Assembly (NCBI GenBank): GCA_030637025.1
Contig: DAOVVV010000006.1
Span: forward strand, 12,750-76,749
Length of the DNA: 64,000 bases
From: JAGLHV01 sp023143305 [NCBI: Clostridia bacterium]
GTDB taxonomy: Bacteria; CBDUZB01; JAGLHV01
Reading direction: 5' to 3'
Shown in pieces: positions 1-8,685 of this stretch. Below the pieces are notes generated by a model. The model saw nothing but the letters and a program-made list of their open reading frames with translations, was not told the DNA's origin and made no database searches. The translations under genes were made by a program, and so were the position numbers. Position 1 is the stretch's first letter. Each line of letters begins with the position of its first letter.

Positions 1-2
1 TT

Positions 3-77
3 TCATTGATATCTCCGGCACTAAACAATACAATTAGTAGAATTGGAGTAAGCTATGTTAGCAGAAATTACGGATAA
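3..77 (+). CDS. Possible 3' end of an upstream gene (partial)
   Basis: One frame is open from the window edge to a TAA at 75-77 and reads 24 residues ending in SYVSRNYG. It is too short to identify and could be chance. It overlaps the thioredoxin-like remnant that starts at 55 in another frame. No function is proposed. Confidence 0.2.
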   Translation, partial: SLISPALNNTISRIGVSYVSRNYG

Positions 78-156
78 CGGCTTTGAGAAAAATGTAAAAA
101 GGACAGGATATTCTTTTGTAATTGTATTCTCTTCATCAAGGAAAAACAATTTATAA
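55..156 (+). pseudogene. Truncated thioredoxin-like N-terminus
   Basis: An ATG at 55 opens a 33-residue frame beginning MLAEITDNGFEKNV and continuing GYSFVIVFSSS. This follows the start of thioredoxins (acidic/Thr-Asp-x-x-F-E-K helix, then the first hydrophobic beta strand), but the frame stops with TAA at the point where the WCGPC-type active site would follow. No active-site continuation is evident downstream. I read it as a decayed remnant; a genuine short peptide cannot be excluded. It lies just before a group of small redox-related genes. Confidence 0.4.
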
Positions 157-192
157 GATAGGCATTCTAAATAGTCAGATAGGAGGTCTTGT

Positions 193-363
193 ATGGAATT
201 ATGGAGATTTATTAAACCGTTTGGTATTGTAACTTATGTTTTAATTTTGTTGACTTTAATAAGTGGATTATTCAGATGGAAACTGAAATATCACAAAACA
301 TTAGCTATTTCTACTTTGATTTTGGCGAGTATACATGCTTTAATTGTAATTTTATATCATTAA
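193..363 (+). CDS. Small two-helix membrane protein with conserved-looking histidines
   Basis: A 56-residue protein preceded by a strong AGGAGG at 181-186. It has two hydrophobic segments (about residues 10-27 and 36-54) separated by a basic stretch, which predicts a hairpin in the inner membrane. Histidines lie at the start of helix 2 (HKTLAIS), within it (ASIHALIV) and at the C-terminus (YH). That spacing resembles b-type heme binding in cytochrome b561/ferric-reductase-like helices, but heme binding is only an inference. It is followed after 15 bp by the YHS lipoprotein and is probably cotranscribed with it. Confidence 0.6.
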   Translation: MELWRFIKPFGIVTYVLILLTLISGLFRWKLKYHKTLAISTLILASIHALIVILYH

Positions 364-378
364 GGAGGTGATAATCTT

Positions 379-735
379 ATGAAAAGAATCTTTTTCGTAG
401 TTTTTTTGGGATTGATCTTTTTAGGTTGTGGTAAGAAGGAAGAGGTAAAAAAAGAAATGGTGATGGAAGAGCAGGAGATTATGCATCATGAAAAGACGGA
501 GCACTATGTAGAAATGGAGAAAACGGAAAAAGGTATAGAACAACAGGGTGAAGTAGTAATCAGAAAACCACTTGAAGGTGAAATAGGGAAAGCAGTTACC
601 TGTCCGGTAATGGGAACTAAATTCAAAGTAAAAAAGAACGGATTAGTTGCTGATTATAAGGGTAATAGTTATTACCTGTGTTGCTCAGGGTGTATAGAAC
701 CATTTAAGAAGAATCCTGAGAAATACGCTGAATAA
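379..735 (+). CDS. Lipoprotein with C-terminal YHS-type metal-binding domain
   Basis: 118 residues. The N-terminus is a lipoprotein signal with the lipobox IFLGC (Cys17), followed by a Lys/Glu-rich linker, so the protein should be anchored in the envelope. From about residue 73 it carries a YHS-like domain: CPVMGT at the start, then YYLCCSGC and a terminal FKKNPEKYAE, the usual pattern of this heavy-metal-associated module. YHS domains occur with metal transporters and copper- or metal-handling proteins; the ligand here is not known. AAGGAGGTGA at 362-371 marks the ATG. Its position before the arsenosugar operon makes metal or arsenic sensing/binding in the envelope plausible, but that is inference. 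Confidence 0.8.
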   Translation: MKRIFFVVFLGLIFLGCGKKEEVKKEMVMEEQEIMHHEKTEHYVEMEKTEKGIEQQGEVVIRKPLEGEIGKAVTCPVMGTKFKVKKNGLVADYKGNSYYLCCSGCIEPFKKNPEKYAE

Positions 736-823
736 AAACTGAAGGAACTCGGAATTCTTCACACTGTCGTGGCACAGATGGTTTTATGTGCCAGAGTATG
801 TATAGAGAGGAGGTGAAATAAAG

Positions 824-955
824 ATGGCAGTGGAAAAAACAGGAGAAAAATATAGATGTAATGTTTGTGGCAATGAAGTTACTGTCACCAAGGCAGGGGG
901 TGGTGAATTAGTGTGTTGTGATCAACCAATGGAAAAGATAGGAGAGGGGGACTGA
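824..955 (+). CDS. Desulforedoxin-like rubredoxin-type protein
   Basis: A 43-residue protein with Cys12-x2-Cys15 and adjacent Cys31-Cys32, the exact ligand pattern of desulforedoxin and of the N-terminal domain of desulfoferrodoxin, which binds a single Fe(SCys)4 centre. The sequence YRCNVCGNEV and GGELVCCDQPM matches that family well. GAGAGGAGGTGA at 805-816 precedes the ATG. There is no superoxide-reductase domain, so it is a stand-alone electron carrier rather than a full desulfoferrodoxin. A short hairpin (770-793) lies upstream. It sits immediately ahead of the arsenosugar operon; whether it donates electrons to those enzymes is unknown. Confidence 0.85.
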   Translation: MAVEKTGEKYRCNVCGNEVTVTKAGGGELVCCDQPMEKIGEGD

Positions 956-1035
956 AAAAGCCAAAAGATCCAGTATTCAGGATGGATGTTGATAAAAACA
1001 AAATAACCCAAAGGAATTATAAAAAAATTAAAAAC

Positions 1036-1722
1036 ATGAAACAATTTTCCATAATAATACCAGTATTTAATGAAATGCATATTATAAATTCTATTATTGA
1101 ACATCTTTATACTTTAAAAGGAGAAGAAGATTTTGAAATTATAGTTGTTGATGGAAATTCTGAAAGAAAAACTATAAAGACTATTAATGATGAAAGAATA
1201 ATTGCAATTACTTCTGAAAAAGGACGTGCTAAACAAATGAATACCGGGGCTGATATTGCTAAAGGGAAAATTCTTGTTTTTGTTCATGCTGATACTAAAT
1301 TACCTGAAAATGCGTTAAAAAAAATTAGCAAAATATTAAAAAAAGATAATTATATAGGCGGAGCATTTGATTTGGAAATAGATTCGAATAATCTGATTTT
1401 AAAATTCATATCTTATACCGCCTCTATCAAGGCAAAATTTACTAAGGTACCGTATGGTGATCAGGTAATTTTCATAAGGAAAGATTATTTTAATAAAATT
1501 GGCAGGTATAAAGAAATTTCACTTATGGAAGATGTAGAATTAATGCAAAGAATTAAGAGAGAAGGAGGCAAAATTTTCATCATTAAAGACAAAGTAAAAA
1601 CTTCACCAAGGAAATGGATAGAAAATGGGATAATTTATAATACTTTAAAGAATAATATAATAAGATTACTATATTATTTTGGAGTATCGACGGAAAAGCT
1701 GGCAAAATTTTATTATAACTAA
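1036..1722 (+). CDS. Arsenosugar-associated family 2 glycosyltransferase (TIGR04283 type)
   Basis: 228 residues from the preferred ATG at 1036 (KQFSIIIPVFNEM is the normal start of a GT2 domain); an upstream ATG at 982 would add 18 residues but has no better ribosome-binding site. GT-A features are visible: the nucleotide-binding strand EIIVVDGNS, the acidic metal-binding HADTKLP, and LMEDVELMQRI near the C-terminal part. This compact family is characteristically found beside arsS and is thought to act on the sugar part of arsenosugars. It is followed after 12 bp by the ArsS-ArsM fusion, which supports the assignment. Donor and acceptor are not known. Confidence 0.85.
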   Translation: MKQFSIIIPVFNEMHIINSIIEHLYTLKGEEDFEIIVVDGNSERKTIKTINDERIIAITSEKGRAKQMNTGADIAKGKILVFVHADTKLPENALKKISKILKKDNYIGGAFDLEIDSNNLILKFISYTASIKAKFTKVPYGDQVIFIRKDYFNKIGRYKEISLMEDVELMQRIKREGGKIFIIKDKVKTSPRKWIENGIIYNTLKNNIIRLLYYFGVSTEKLAKFYYN

Positions 1723-1734
1723 GGATCTTCAATT

Positions 1735-3720
1735 ATGGGACAAAAAACATTCTGGAATGAGAAGACGGTGTATAAGGACCAAATATCTATAGCCCAGATC
1801 AATCTTGGCAATAGGTGTAACCAGAATTGTACTCATTGTCATATAGCTGCATCGCCTAAGGGTAACAAAAATATGAATTCTGTAACAGCAGAAAAAATAA
1901 TGAATAAACTTTCTGCTTCAGATATAAGAGATATAGAATTTACAGGCGGAGCACCGGAACTAAATAATAACTTAAAAATTTTTGTTGAAAACTTATCAAA
2001 ACAGAATAAAAATTTAATTGTAAGAACGAATTTAACTGCTCTTGATTTATCTGAATGTTCATTTTATATTAACTTATTTAAGAGAAATAAAGTAAAACTT
2101 ATTGCTTCACTGCCGAATGTTTTTAAAGAAATAGTTGATAAACAACGGGGCAACGGTGTTTTTAACAAAAGTATAAAAGTTTTAAGAAAATTAAATAAAA
2201 TTGGGTATGGCACAAATGGATTATCTCTGGATCTTGTATATAATCCAATTGCAGATTTTTTACCACCTGACCAAACACAAATTGAAAATGATTATAAACA
2301 AGGGTTAAAAGATAAATATGATATTTATTTTAATAACCTTATAACAATAGTTAACTCACCAATAAAACGGTTTAAAAAATTTCTTAAAAGAGAAGGGCAA
2401 TTGAATAATTATATAGAATTACTTAAAAAACATTATAATCCAGCTACACTTGATAACATAATGTGTCGTAAATTAATTTCTGTCGACTATGCCGGGGATG
2501 TATACGACTGCGATTTTAATCTTGCTTTGAATAGAAAAATAAAGAATTGGGAGAATATTAAATTCTGGGATATAAATTTCAATAATTTTAGACCAACAAT
2601 TAGTTGTGATAATCACTGTTATGCTTGCACTGCAAATCGTGGTAGTAGTTGTCATGGAGTTTTAATAAAAGATTTTGATGTTAAAAAGAATGTAAAAGAA
2701 TATTATGGCGAAAAATTACAAAAGACATCAGATTTGAAAACAAACGCCTGTTGTACCGTTGAGGCTATACCTGAACGGATAAAGAGTTCCCTATCTTTAA
2801 TATACGATGAAATAAAGATGAAATATTATGGCTGCGGTTCACCGATTCCTATTGAGGTAAAAGGATTGAAAGTGCTGGATGTAGGTTGTGGTACTGGTAG
2901 AGATTGTTACATCATGTCAAGACTTGTTGGAGAAAAAGGGATGGTTTATGGTATAGATATGACGAAGAATCAAATAGATGTTGCCCAAAAATATGTAAAA
3001 AACCAAACAGTAAAGTTTGGATATAAAAAACCAAATATAAAGTTTATTAGGGATTATATAGAAAATATCGGTAAACATTTTGAAGATGAATATTTGGATA
3101 TTGTGATGTCAAACTGTGTAATAAACTTGACAGAAGATAAAGAAGCAGTTTTAAAACAGGTTTGTAAGATTTTAAAATTTGGTGGTGAATTTTATTTCTC
3201 TGATATCTACACTGATAGAAGATCTCCTGACCCGGTTAGAAAAAATCCAATATTATACGGGGAATGTTTAGGGGGAGCATTGTATTATAAAGATTTTGAT
3301 AGGATAGCGAGAAAAGTTGGATTTACGAATCCCCGTGTTATATCCAAAAGAGAAGTTAAAATAAACAATCCTAATATAAAAAGCCTGGTTGGAAATATAA
3401 AATTTTATTCTATTACATATCGCTTATGGAAACTAAAAGGACTTGAAGATGCATGCGAAGATTATGGGCATATAGCAATATATAATGGCGGAATACCTGA
3501 ATCACCTTTTAAGTTTGAGCTGGATGATGTACATGTTTTCTATAAAGGGAAACCTGAAAGAGTCTGTGGAAATACCGCACTTATGTTGTCACAGACAAGG
3601 TTTAAAAAGTTTTTTGTCATATGTGGTGGTTTTAATGAACATTTTGGTGAATTCAAAGATTGTTCAAATGTAAGTAAAGATGATACAAGTAATTCCACTG
3701 ATGGGGGTTGTTGTGAATAA
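1735..3720 (+). CDS. ArsS-ArsM fusion: arsenosugar radical SAM enzyme joined to arsenite methyltransferase
   Basis: 661 residues, two enzymes in one chain. Residues 1-320 match the arsenosugar radical-SAM protein ArsS: the 4Fe-4S motif Cys28-x3-Cys32-x2-Cys35 in NRCNQNCTHC, then the C-terminal Cys-rich part with CRKLISVDYAGDVYDC and DNHCYACTANRGSSC. From about 330 a complete ArsM-type arsenite methyltransferase follows: TNACCTVEA (Cys339-Cys340), SAM site VLDVGCGTGRD (about 379-389), conserved Cys461 in SNCVINL, Cys511 in ECLGGALYY, and the long ArsM C-terminal part ending in a Cys pair (659-660). ArsM makes methylated arsenicals; ArsS adds a 5'-deoxyadenosyl group to dimethylarsenite. Fusion would pass the reactive intermediate between sites. 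Start chosen from AAGGATCT upstream. Confidence 0.93.
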   Translation: MGQKTFWNEKTVYKDQISIAQINLGNRCNQNCTHCHIAASPKGNKNMNSVTAEKIMNKLSASDIRDIEFTGGAPELNNNLKIFVENLSKQNKNLIVRTNLTALDLSECSFYINLFKRNKVKLIASLPNVFKEIVDKQRGNGVFNKSIKVLRKLNKIGYGTNGLSLDLVYNPIADFLPPDQTQIENDYKQGLKDKYDIYFNNLITIVNSPIKRFKKFLKREGQLNNYIELLKKHYNPATLDNIMCRKLISVDYAGDVYDCDFNLALNRKIKNWENIKFWDINFNNFRPTISCDNHCYACTANRGSSCHGVLIKDFDVKKNVKEYYGEKLQKTSDLKTNACCTVEAIPERIKSSLSLIYDEIKMKYYGCGSPIPIEVKGLKVLDVGCGTGRDCYIMSRLVGEKGMVYGIDMTKNQIDVAQKYVKNQTVKFGYKKPNIKFIRDYIENIGKHFEDEYLDIVMSNCVINLTEDKEAVLKQVCKILKFGGEFYFSDIYTDRRSPDPVRKNPILYGECLGGALYYKDFDRIARKVGFTNPRVISKREVKINNPNIKSLVGNIKFYSITYRLWKLKGLEDACEDYGHIAIYNGGIPESPFKFELDDVHVFYKGKPERVCGNTALMLSQTRFKKFFVICGGFNEHFGEFKDCSNVSKDDTSNSTDGGCCE

Positions 3721-4489
3721 GGATATATACTGTAACTTTAATAATTTATTTATTAGCTTTATATTATTGCTCACTATAGGAATAGATTTTGTGTCTGCTG
3801 AGGCACCTTTTTTTAATATTAGCAGTTATGTGGTTTCTGGAGTGAAAGAAGATATTAAATTAAATCTTATTGATTATGAAAGTCTTTCAAAAAATAGTGG
3901 GTTTTCCGGTGTATTTAAATTTTTACATAAATTTAACCCGGATAAATTAAAATCAGATGATGAGAAAAAAGCGTTCTGGATAAATGTTTATAATTATGGA
4001 GCAATAAAAATAGTTGTTGATAATCTCCCGCTAAATTCAATAAAAGATGCAGGAACAATTTTTTATTCGGTATGGAAAAAAAAGTTGATAGTTGTTGGAG
4101 GTAAAAGGTATTCGTTAGATGATATTGAACATAAAATATTAAGAAAAGAATTTAATGATCCGAGAATACATTTTGCAATTGTTTGTGCATCTTTAAGTTG
4201 CCCGGATTTAGCAGTAGGACCTTTTACTGCGAAAAATCTTGGTGAACAGTTAGATATAGCCACAAGGAAATTTCTTAAGAATAAGACTAAAGGGATTAAA
4301 TTAGATAGAAAAAAAAATATATTATATATATCAAAAATATTCAATTGGTTTGAAGATGATTTTATAGTATATAAGAATGTTTTAAGTTTTATAAAGAAAT
4401 ATGCCCCGCAGGATGTCATTAAACATTTAAAAAAACACGATGTTAAAATAGAATATTTCCATTATGAGTGGTCATTAAATGAGCAATAA
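3713..4489 (+). CDS. Exported DUF547 protein
   Basis: 258 residues using a GTG start at 3713 that overlaps the ArsS-ArsM stop by 8 bp with GGGGG just upstream; this gives a clean signal peptide (hydrophobic LFISFILLLTIGI, cleavage near VSA-EA). An in-frame ATG at 3680 would bury the signal. The mature part is a DUF547 domain: DDEKKAFWINVYNYGA, then DPRIHFAIVCASLSCPDL, the two hallmark blocks. The biochemical role of DUF547 is not established to my knowledge; its presence beside arsS, and a second copy fused to the GH15 enzyme two genes on, ties it to arsenosugar metabolism by context. Expected location is periplasmic or envelope. Confidence 0.85.
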   Translation: MNKDIYCNFNNLFISFILLLTIGIDFVSAEAPFFNISSYVVSGVKEDIKLNLIDYESLSKNSGFSGVFKFLHKFNPDKLKSDDEKKAFWINVYNYGAIKIVVDNLPLNSIKDAGTIFYSVWKKKLIVVGGKRYSLDDIEHKILRKEFNDPRIHFAIVCASLSCPDLAVGPFTAKNLGEQLDIATRKFLKNKTKGIKLDRKKNILYISKIFNWFEDDFIVYKNVLSFIKKYAPQDVIKHLKKHDVKIEYFHYEWSLNEQ

Positions 4490-5204
4490 CACAAATTGTA
4501 TTCTTTTTTTTGTTAAATATCCTGAAAAAGGGAAAGTTAAAACACGTATTTCTGCACAAATTGGGGAGAGTCCCGCGGTAAGTTTGTACAGAAATTTTAT
4601 ATTAGATTTGTTAACCACTTTGAATAAAATAGAGGTGCCTTTATATATATGTTATTATCCTAGAAATTCAAAAAGAAAATTCTTTGATTGGTTAGGAACA
4701 GAATATAATTATATGTTACAAAAAGGGCGGAATTTAGGTGAAAAGATGAAAAATGCTTTTTTCCAGGTATTCAAAAATGATTATGATAAAGTTATTGTTA
4801 TGGGGAGTGATAGCCCTGATTTGACTCGTGAAATAATTATACAAGCTTTATCATCGCTCGAAACAAATGATGTTGTAATAGGTCCTTCTTTTGATGGGGG
4901 ATATTATCTGTTAGGATTCAGGAAAAATACTTTTTATCCGTACGTATTTAAGGGAATTAAATGGAGTACAAATTCTGTTTTTGAGAATACAATTAATATT
5001 CTGAATAAGAAGGGATATAAAATTAAAATTTTAAATAAATGGCAGGATATAGATATAGTTGATGATTTAAAAATACTTATCGATAGAAACAGAAAAACTG
5101 AATTTAAAAATTCTAAAACAATCAAGTATCTTTCAGAACTTAATCTGAGCGCATTACAAACAGGAGAAAAAGAGTGTATAAAAAAATCTCTGATTATGGA
5201 TTAA
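4479..5204 (+). CDS. Arsenosugar-associated DUF2064 glycosyltransferase (TIGR04282 type)
   Basis: 241 residues; the ATG at 4479 overlaps the DUF547 stop by 11 bp, indicating translational coupling. It shows the small GT-A-like nucleotidyl/glycosyl transferase fold of this family: FVKYPEKGKVKTRIS near the N-terminus, VMGSDSPDLTREII (metal-binding SDSPD) and IGPSFDGGYYLLGFRK in the middle. It pairs with the GT2 gene at 1036; these two families are the standard companions of arsS. The role in building or transferring the arsenical sugar is inferred from context. The last 31 bp overlap the next gene. Confidence 0.88.
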   Translation: MSNNTNCILFFVKYPEKGKVKTRISAQIGESPAVSLYRNFILDLLTTLNKIEVPLYICYYPRNSKRKFFDWLGTEYNYMLQKGRNLGEKMKNAFFQVFKNDYDKVIVMGSDSPDLTREIIIQALSSLETNDVVIGPSFDGGYYLLGFRKNTFYPYVFKGIKWSTNSVFENTINILNKKGYKIKILNKWQDIDIVDDLKILIDRNRKTEFKNSKTIKYLSELNLSALQTGEKECIKKSLIMD

Positions 5205-7831
5205 TAGGGAATATGCATACAGTAGCATTGGTTTCTAATGATGGTTCTATAGATTATTGTTCTATGCCGGATATTGATTCTCCCACAATATTTGCAGCTT
5301 TGCTGGATGATGAAAAAGGAGGATTTTTTAGAATTCAACCGATAAATAATTTTAAATCTAAGCAGAGATATATAAAAGACACGAACATCTTAAGTTGTGA
5401 GTTTCGTACAGAAAAGGGTTTAGCGCAACTTAGAGATTTTATGCCGGTAAATACTGATAAATTGTTTGAAAAAGATGATTATACAATTCATAGATGCCTT
5501 AAAGTTGTTTCAGGGAATATGGATTTTGTTCTGGAAATAGCTCCACGGCCAGTGTATGCGATGGAGAAACCTATTATAAAGAGGCATGATAATATATTTA
5601 TTATAGAAACCAAAAAGGAAACATTTCAATTTATAATAGAGTGTGATAAATATGATGTGTTGGAGAGAAATAACGATACTATTATAATTAATTTTTCCTT
5701 AAAAACAGATCAAGCAGCTCATTTTTCCTTTATATATGGTGAAAAGAATTTAAATGAAATTGATTTTTGTGGTTTTGAATCAACAAGAAAATTCTGGATT
5801 GATTGGCTTTGGTCAACTGTTGCCAAACAATATTCCGACCTTGGTGAATATTCAGATATGATTAATAGATCTCTCTTAGTGCTAAAACTTCTTACGTTTA
5901 AACCTACCGGTGCTATTGCAGCTTCTGCTACAACCTCTCTTCCTGAATTTTTAGGAGCAGGACGTAACTGGGATTATCGTTATACGTGGATAAGAGACAG
6001 TTCTTTTACATTAAAGGCAATGTTTGCTCTCGGTCACATTAGTGAAGCAGATAGATTTATTCAATGGTTACATAATACATATAAAAAACACGGAACTCAG
6101 AACTTAAAAATTATGTATTCGTTAAGAGGGGAAAGTAATCTTAATGAAAAAATTCTTGAACATTTAAAAGGATATAAAAACTCAAAACCGGTTAGGATTG
6201 GGAACGAAGCTTCGGACCAGAAACAATGGGATATTTATGGAGAAGTAATGGATACGGCATTAAATCTTTCAAATTATGCAGGTAAAATAGATGAAACATT
6301 ATGGCCGTTTTTTAAAGATGTATGTAACCTTGCTATGAAAAACTGGGTATATCCGGATGATGGAATCTGGGAAGTAAGAAATGGTCCTTTTCATTTTGTC
6401 TACTCAAAGGTGATGTGTTGGGTTGCGTTAGATAGAGGTATTAAGATTGCGAAAAGATATGGTTTTGATGCCCCTTTAGAATGGAATAAAAAAAGAGATG
6501 AAATTAAAAAAGACATATTACAAAAAGGATTTGATAAGGAATTGAATAGTTTTGTGCAGTATTATGGTTCCAAAGAGGTAGATTCAAGTCTTCTTTTGCT
6601 TGGATTAATGAATTTTCTACCTATGGAAGATAAACGTATTCAGGGGACAATAAACGCATGTAAAAAATATTTAATGAAAAATAATTTTATTTTGCGATAT
6701 GTATCGAATGACGGACTTCAAGGAAAAGAAGGAGCTTTTTTACTTTGTAATTTTTGGTTTATAGAATGTTTAGCTCTTTCAGAAAAAATAGAAGAAGCAC
6801 GGAATTTACTTAAAATTACTTTAAAAGCCGCTAATCATTTGGGATTATTTTCTGAAGAGTATGATTTTAAAAATAATGAAATGTTAGGAAACTTTCCTCA
6901 AGCATTCAGTCATATAGGTTTTATCAATGCTGTGTCAGCAATTTTAAATATTCAGAATAAAATGTCTATTGAAAAACCACGTATTTCCCTTGCTAAACAA
7001 ATGCAAAAATTTATTCCGGTAAAAGTTAACTTAAATAAATCCGATATTAAAGTTTCTGATACAAGTAAAGATATTGCAGTTAAACTAAAAGTTACATTGA
7101 ATAATTTACAAGGAGCATTTTTTGATGTTTTTGCAGGAAAGGTCAATTATGAAGCATTAAGGAAATCGGAGAGTTATAAAACCTATTTGGAATTAGCCGC
7201 AAAACTTAATGCATTTAATCCATCTGTTCTTAAGACAGATGATGAAAAGAAAGCCTTTTGGATTAACGTATACAATATTTTGATTATAAACGGGGTAATA
7301 TATTTTAATATTAAGAAATCAGTTAAAGAGGTATTTAATTTCTTTAATCGAATCGGATATAGTATCGGGGATATGTACTTTAGTCCGGATAATATAGAAC
7401 ATGGTATATTACGAAGTAATAGACCACATCCCGGTTCAGGGAAAGTACTATTCTCCTCATCGGATAAGAGAAATAGTTTAATTGTGAATAATTTTGATTG
7501 TAGAATTCATTTTGCACTTGTATGTGCAGCAAGTTCATGTCCGCCGATTGAATTTTATGATGCTTCAAAGATAGATGAGCAACTTGATGTTGCAGGAAGA
7601 AGCTTTGTAAACCGTAGAGGTGTTGCGATTGATAAAGAAAATAACGAAGTATACTTATCACAGATATTTAAATGGTATGCGGAAGATTTTGGTAAGAATA
7701 CAAATGAAGTACTGAAATATGCAGTCAAATTTACAGATAAAAATACAAGAGAGTTTGTTTTAAATAACATAAGAAAAGTTACTGTTAAATATTCTTCATA
7801 TGACTGGAATTTAAATGCTTTATTAGTATAA
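5174..7831 (+). CDS. Glycoside hydrolase family 15 (glucoamylase-like) fused to DUF547
   Basis: 885 residues from a GTG start at 5174 (AGGAG at 5163-5167), overlapping the preceding gene by 31 bp. Residues 1-620 are a GH15 enzyme: ISDYGLIGNMHTVALVSNDGSIDY start, NWDYRYTWIRDSSF block, probable general acid Glu357 in WDIYGEVMD and probable base Glu519 in GKEGAFLLCNFWF. From about 645 a DUF547 domain follows with DDEKKAFWINVYN and FDCRIHFALVCAASSCPP, nearly repeating the motif of the separate DUF547 gene. No signal peptide, so this copy should be cytosolic. GH15 enzymes cleave alpha-glucosides or trehalose; in this operon it may act on a glycosyl arsenosugar or on stored glucan. The fusion links DUF547 to carbohydrate chemistry. 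Confidence 0.88.
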   Translation: MYKKISDYGLIGNMHTVALVSNDGSIDYCSMPDIDSPTIFAALLDDEKGGFFRIQPINNFKSKQRYIKDTNILSCEFRTEKGLAQLRDFMPVNTDKLFEKDDYTIHRCLKVVSGNMDFVLEIAPRPVYAMEKPIIKRHDNIFIIETKKETFQFIIECDKYDVLERNNDTIIINFSLKTDQAAHFSFIYGEKNLNEIDFCGFESTRKFWIDWLWSTVAKQYSDLGEYSDMINRSLLVLKLLTFKPTGAIAASATTSLPEFLGAGRNWDYRYTWIRDSSFTLKAMFALGHISEADRFIQWLHNTYKKHGTQNLKIMYSLRGESNLNEKILEHLKGYKNSKPVRIGNEASDQKQWDIYGEVMDTALNLSNYAGKIDETLWPFFKDVCNLAMKNWVYPDDGIWEVRNGPFHFVYSKVMCWVALDRGIKIAKRYGFDAPLEWNKKRDEIKKDILQKGFDKELNSFVQYYGSKEVDSSLLLLGLMNFLPMEDKRIQGTINACKKYLMKNNFILRYVSNDGLQGKEGAFLLCNFWFIECLALSEKIEEARNLLKITLKAANHLGLFSEEYDFKNNEMLGNFPQAFSHIGFINAVSAILNIQNKMSIEKPRISLAKQMQKFIPVKVNLNKSDIKVSDTSKDIAVKLKVTLNNLQGAFFDVFAGKVNYEALRKSESYKTYLELAAKLNAFNPSVLKTDDEKKAFWINVYNILIINGVIYFNIKKSVKEVFNFFNRIGYSIGDMYFSPDNIEHGILRSNRPHPGSGKVLFSSSDKRNSLIVNNFDCRIHFALVCAASSCPPIEFYDASKIDEQLDVAGRSFVNRRGVAIDKENNEVYLSQIFKWYAEDFGKNTNEVLKYAVKFTDKNTREFVLNNIRKVTVKYSSYDWNLNALLV

Positions 7832-7857
7832 AAAATATTTAGCTAAACGGAGGAGAA

Positions 7858-8685
7858 ATGGACAGGATAAGTTGTCTACTGGATGGAAATAGACTTAAAA
7901 ATCAGATAGCTCTTGTCACAGGAGCGAACTCCGGGATAGGTAAAGCAATAGCAAAGGCTCTTGCTTTGGAAGGGGCAAAGGTTGTTATTAATTATGTTAC
8001 CAATGAACCGGAAGCAGAGAAACTCGTAGATGAAATAAAAAAAGATGGTTGTGAAGCTATGGCTATTCAAGCAGATGTCAGTAGAGAAGAACAGGTAAAA
8101 GAAATGTTTCAGAAGATGTATGAGAAATATAGAACAATCGATATTCTTGTAAACAGTGCAGGTATACAGAAAGATGCTCCTTTTGTAGATATGACAATTG
8201 AACAATGGAAAAAAGTCATTGATGTAAACCTTACCGGATCTTTTCTTTGTTCAAGAGAAGCTACCAGAGAATTTATCCGGAGAGGAGTAGTTAATGAAAA
8301 ATCAATATGTGCCGGTAAAATTATTTTTGTAAGTTCTGTTCACCAGGTTATTCCCTGGGCAAAGCACTGTAATTATGCAGCATCAAAAGGAGGTATAATG
8401 CTTTTAATGAAATCAATCGCCCAGGAAGTTGCTTCCTATAAAATACGTGTAAATAGTATTGCTCCCGGAGCCATTAAAACTCCTATTAATAAAGTAGCCT
8501 GGGAAACACCTGAAGCAGAAAAAGAATTGTTGAAATTAATCCCTTACAATAGGGTGGGGGACCCTCAAGATATTGCCGCTGTAGCAGTATGGCTTGCTTC
8601 AGACGAGTCTGATTATGTACAGGGTACTACAATTTTTGTTGATGGGGGGATGACCCTTTATCCAGGATTTGCTACAGGGGGATAG
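7858..8685 (+). CDS. SDR-family oxidoreductase (glucose 1-dehydrogenase-like)
   Basis: 275 residues behind CGGAGGAG. Classical short-chain dehydrogenase: NAD(P)-binding TGANSGIG (about residues 21-28), NSAG strand, catalytic Ser in FVSSVHQ, and Tyr-x3-Lys in NYAASKGG, ending with VPGTTIFVDGG-like VQGTTIFVDGG. The C-terminal region resembles glucose 1-dehydrogenases, but substrate specificity cannot be read from sequence. It lies 26 bp after the GH15-DUF547 gene and abuts the next gene directly, so it belongs to the arsenosugar operon; oxidation or reduction of a sugar intermediate (for example the arsenoribose) is a reasonable guess only. Confidence 0.88.
   Translation: MDRISCLLDGNRLKNQIALVTGANSGIGKAIAKALALEGAKVVINYVTNEPEAEKLVDEIKKDGCEAMAIQADVSREEQVKEMFQKMYEKYRTIDILVNSAGIQKDAPFVDMTIEQWKKVIDVNLTGSFLCSREATREFIRRGVVNEKSICAGKIIFVSSVHQVIPWAKHCNYAASKGGIMLLMKSIAQEVASYKIRVNSIAPGAIKTPINKVAWETPEAEKELLKLIPYNRVGDPQDIAAVAVWLASDESDYVQGTTIFVDGGMTLYPGFATGG

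Noticed and set aside
55-156. Possible selenoprotein thioredoxin
   Set aside because: The frame ends in TAA, not TGA, and no SECIS-like hairpin or continuing active site follows.
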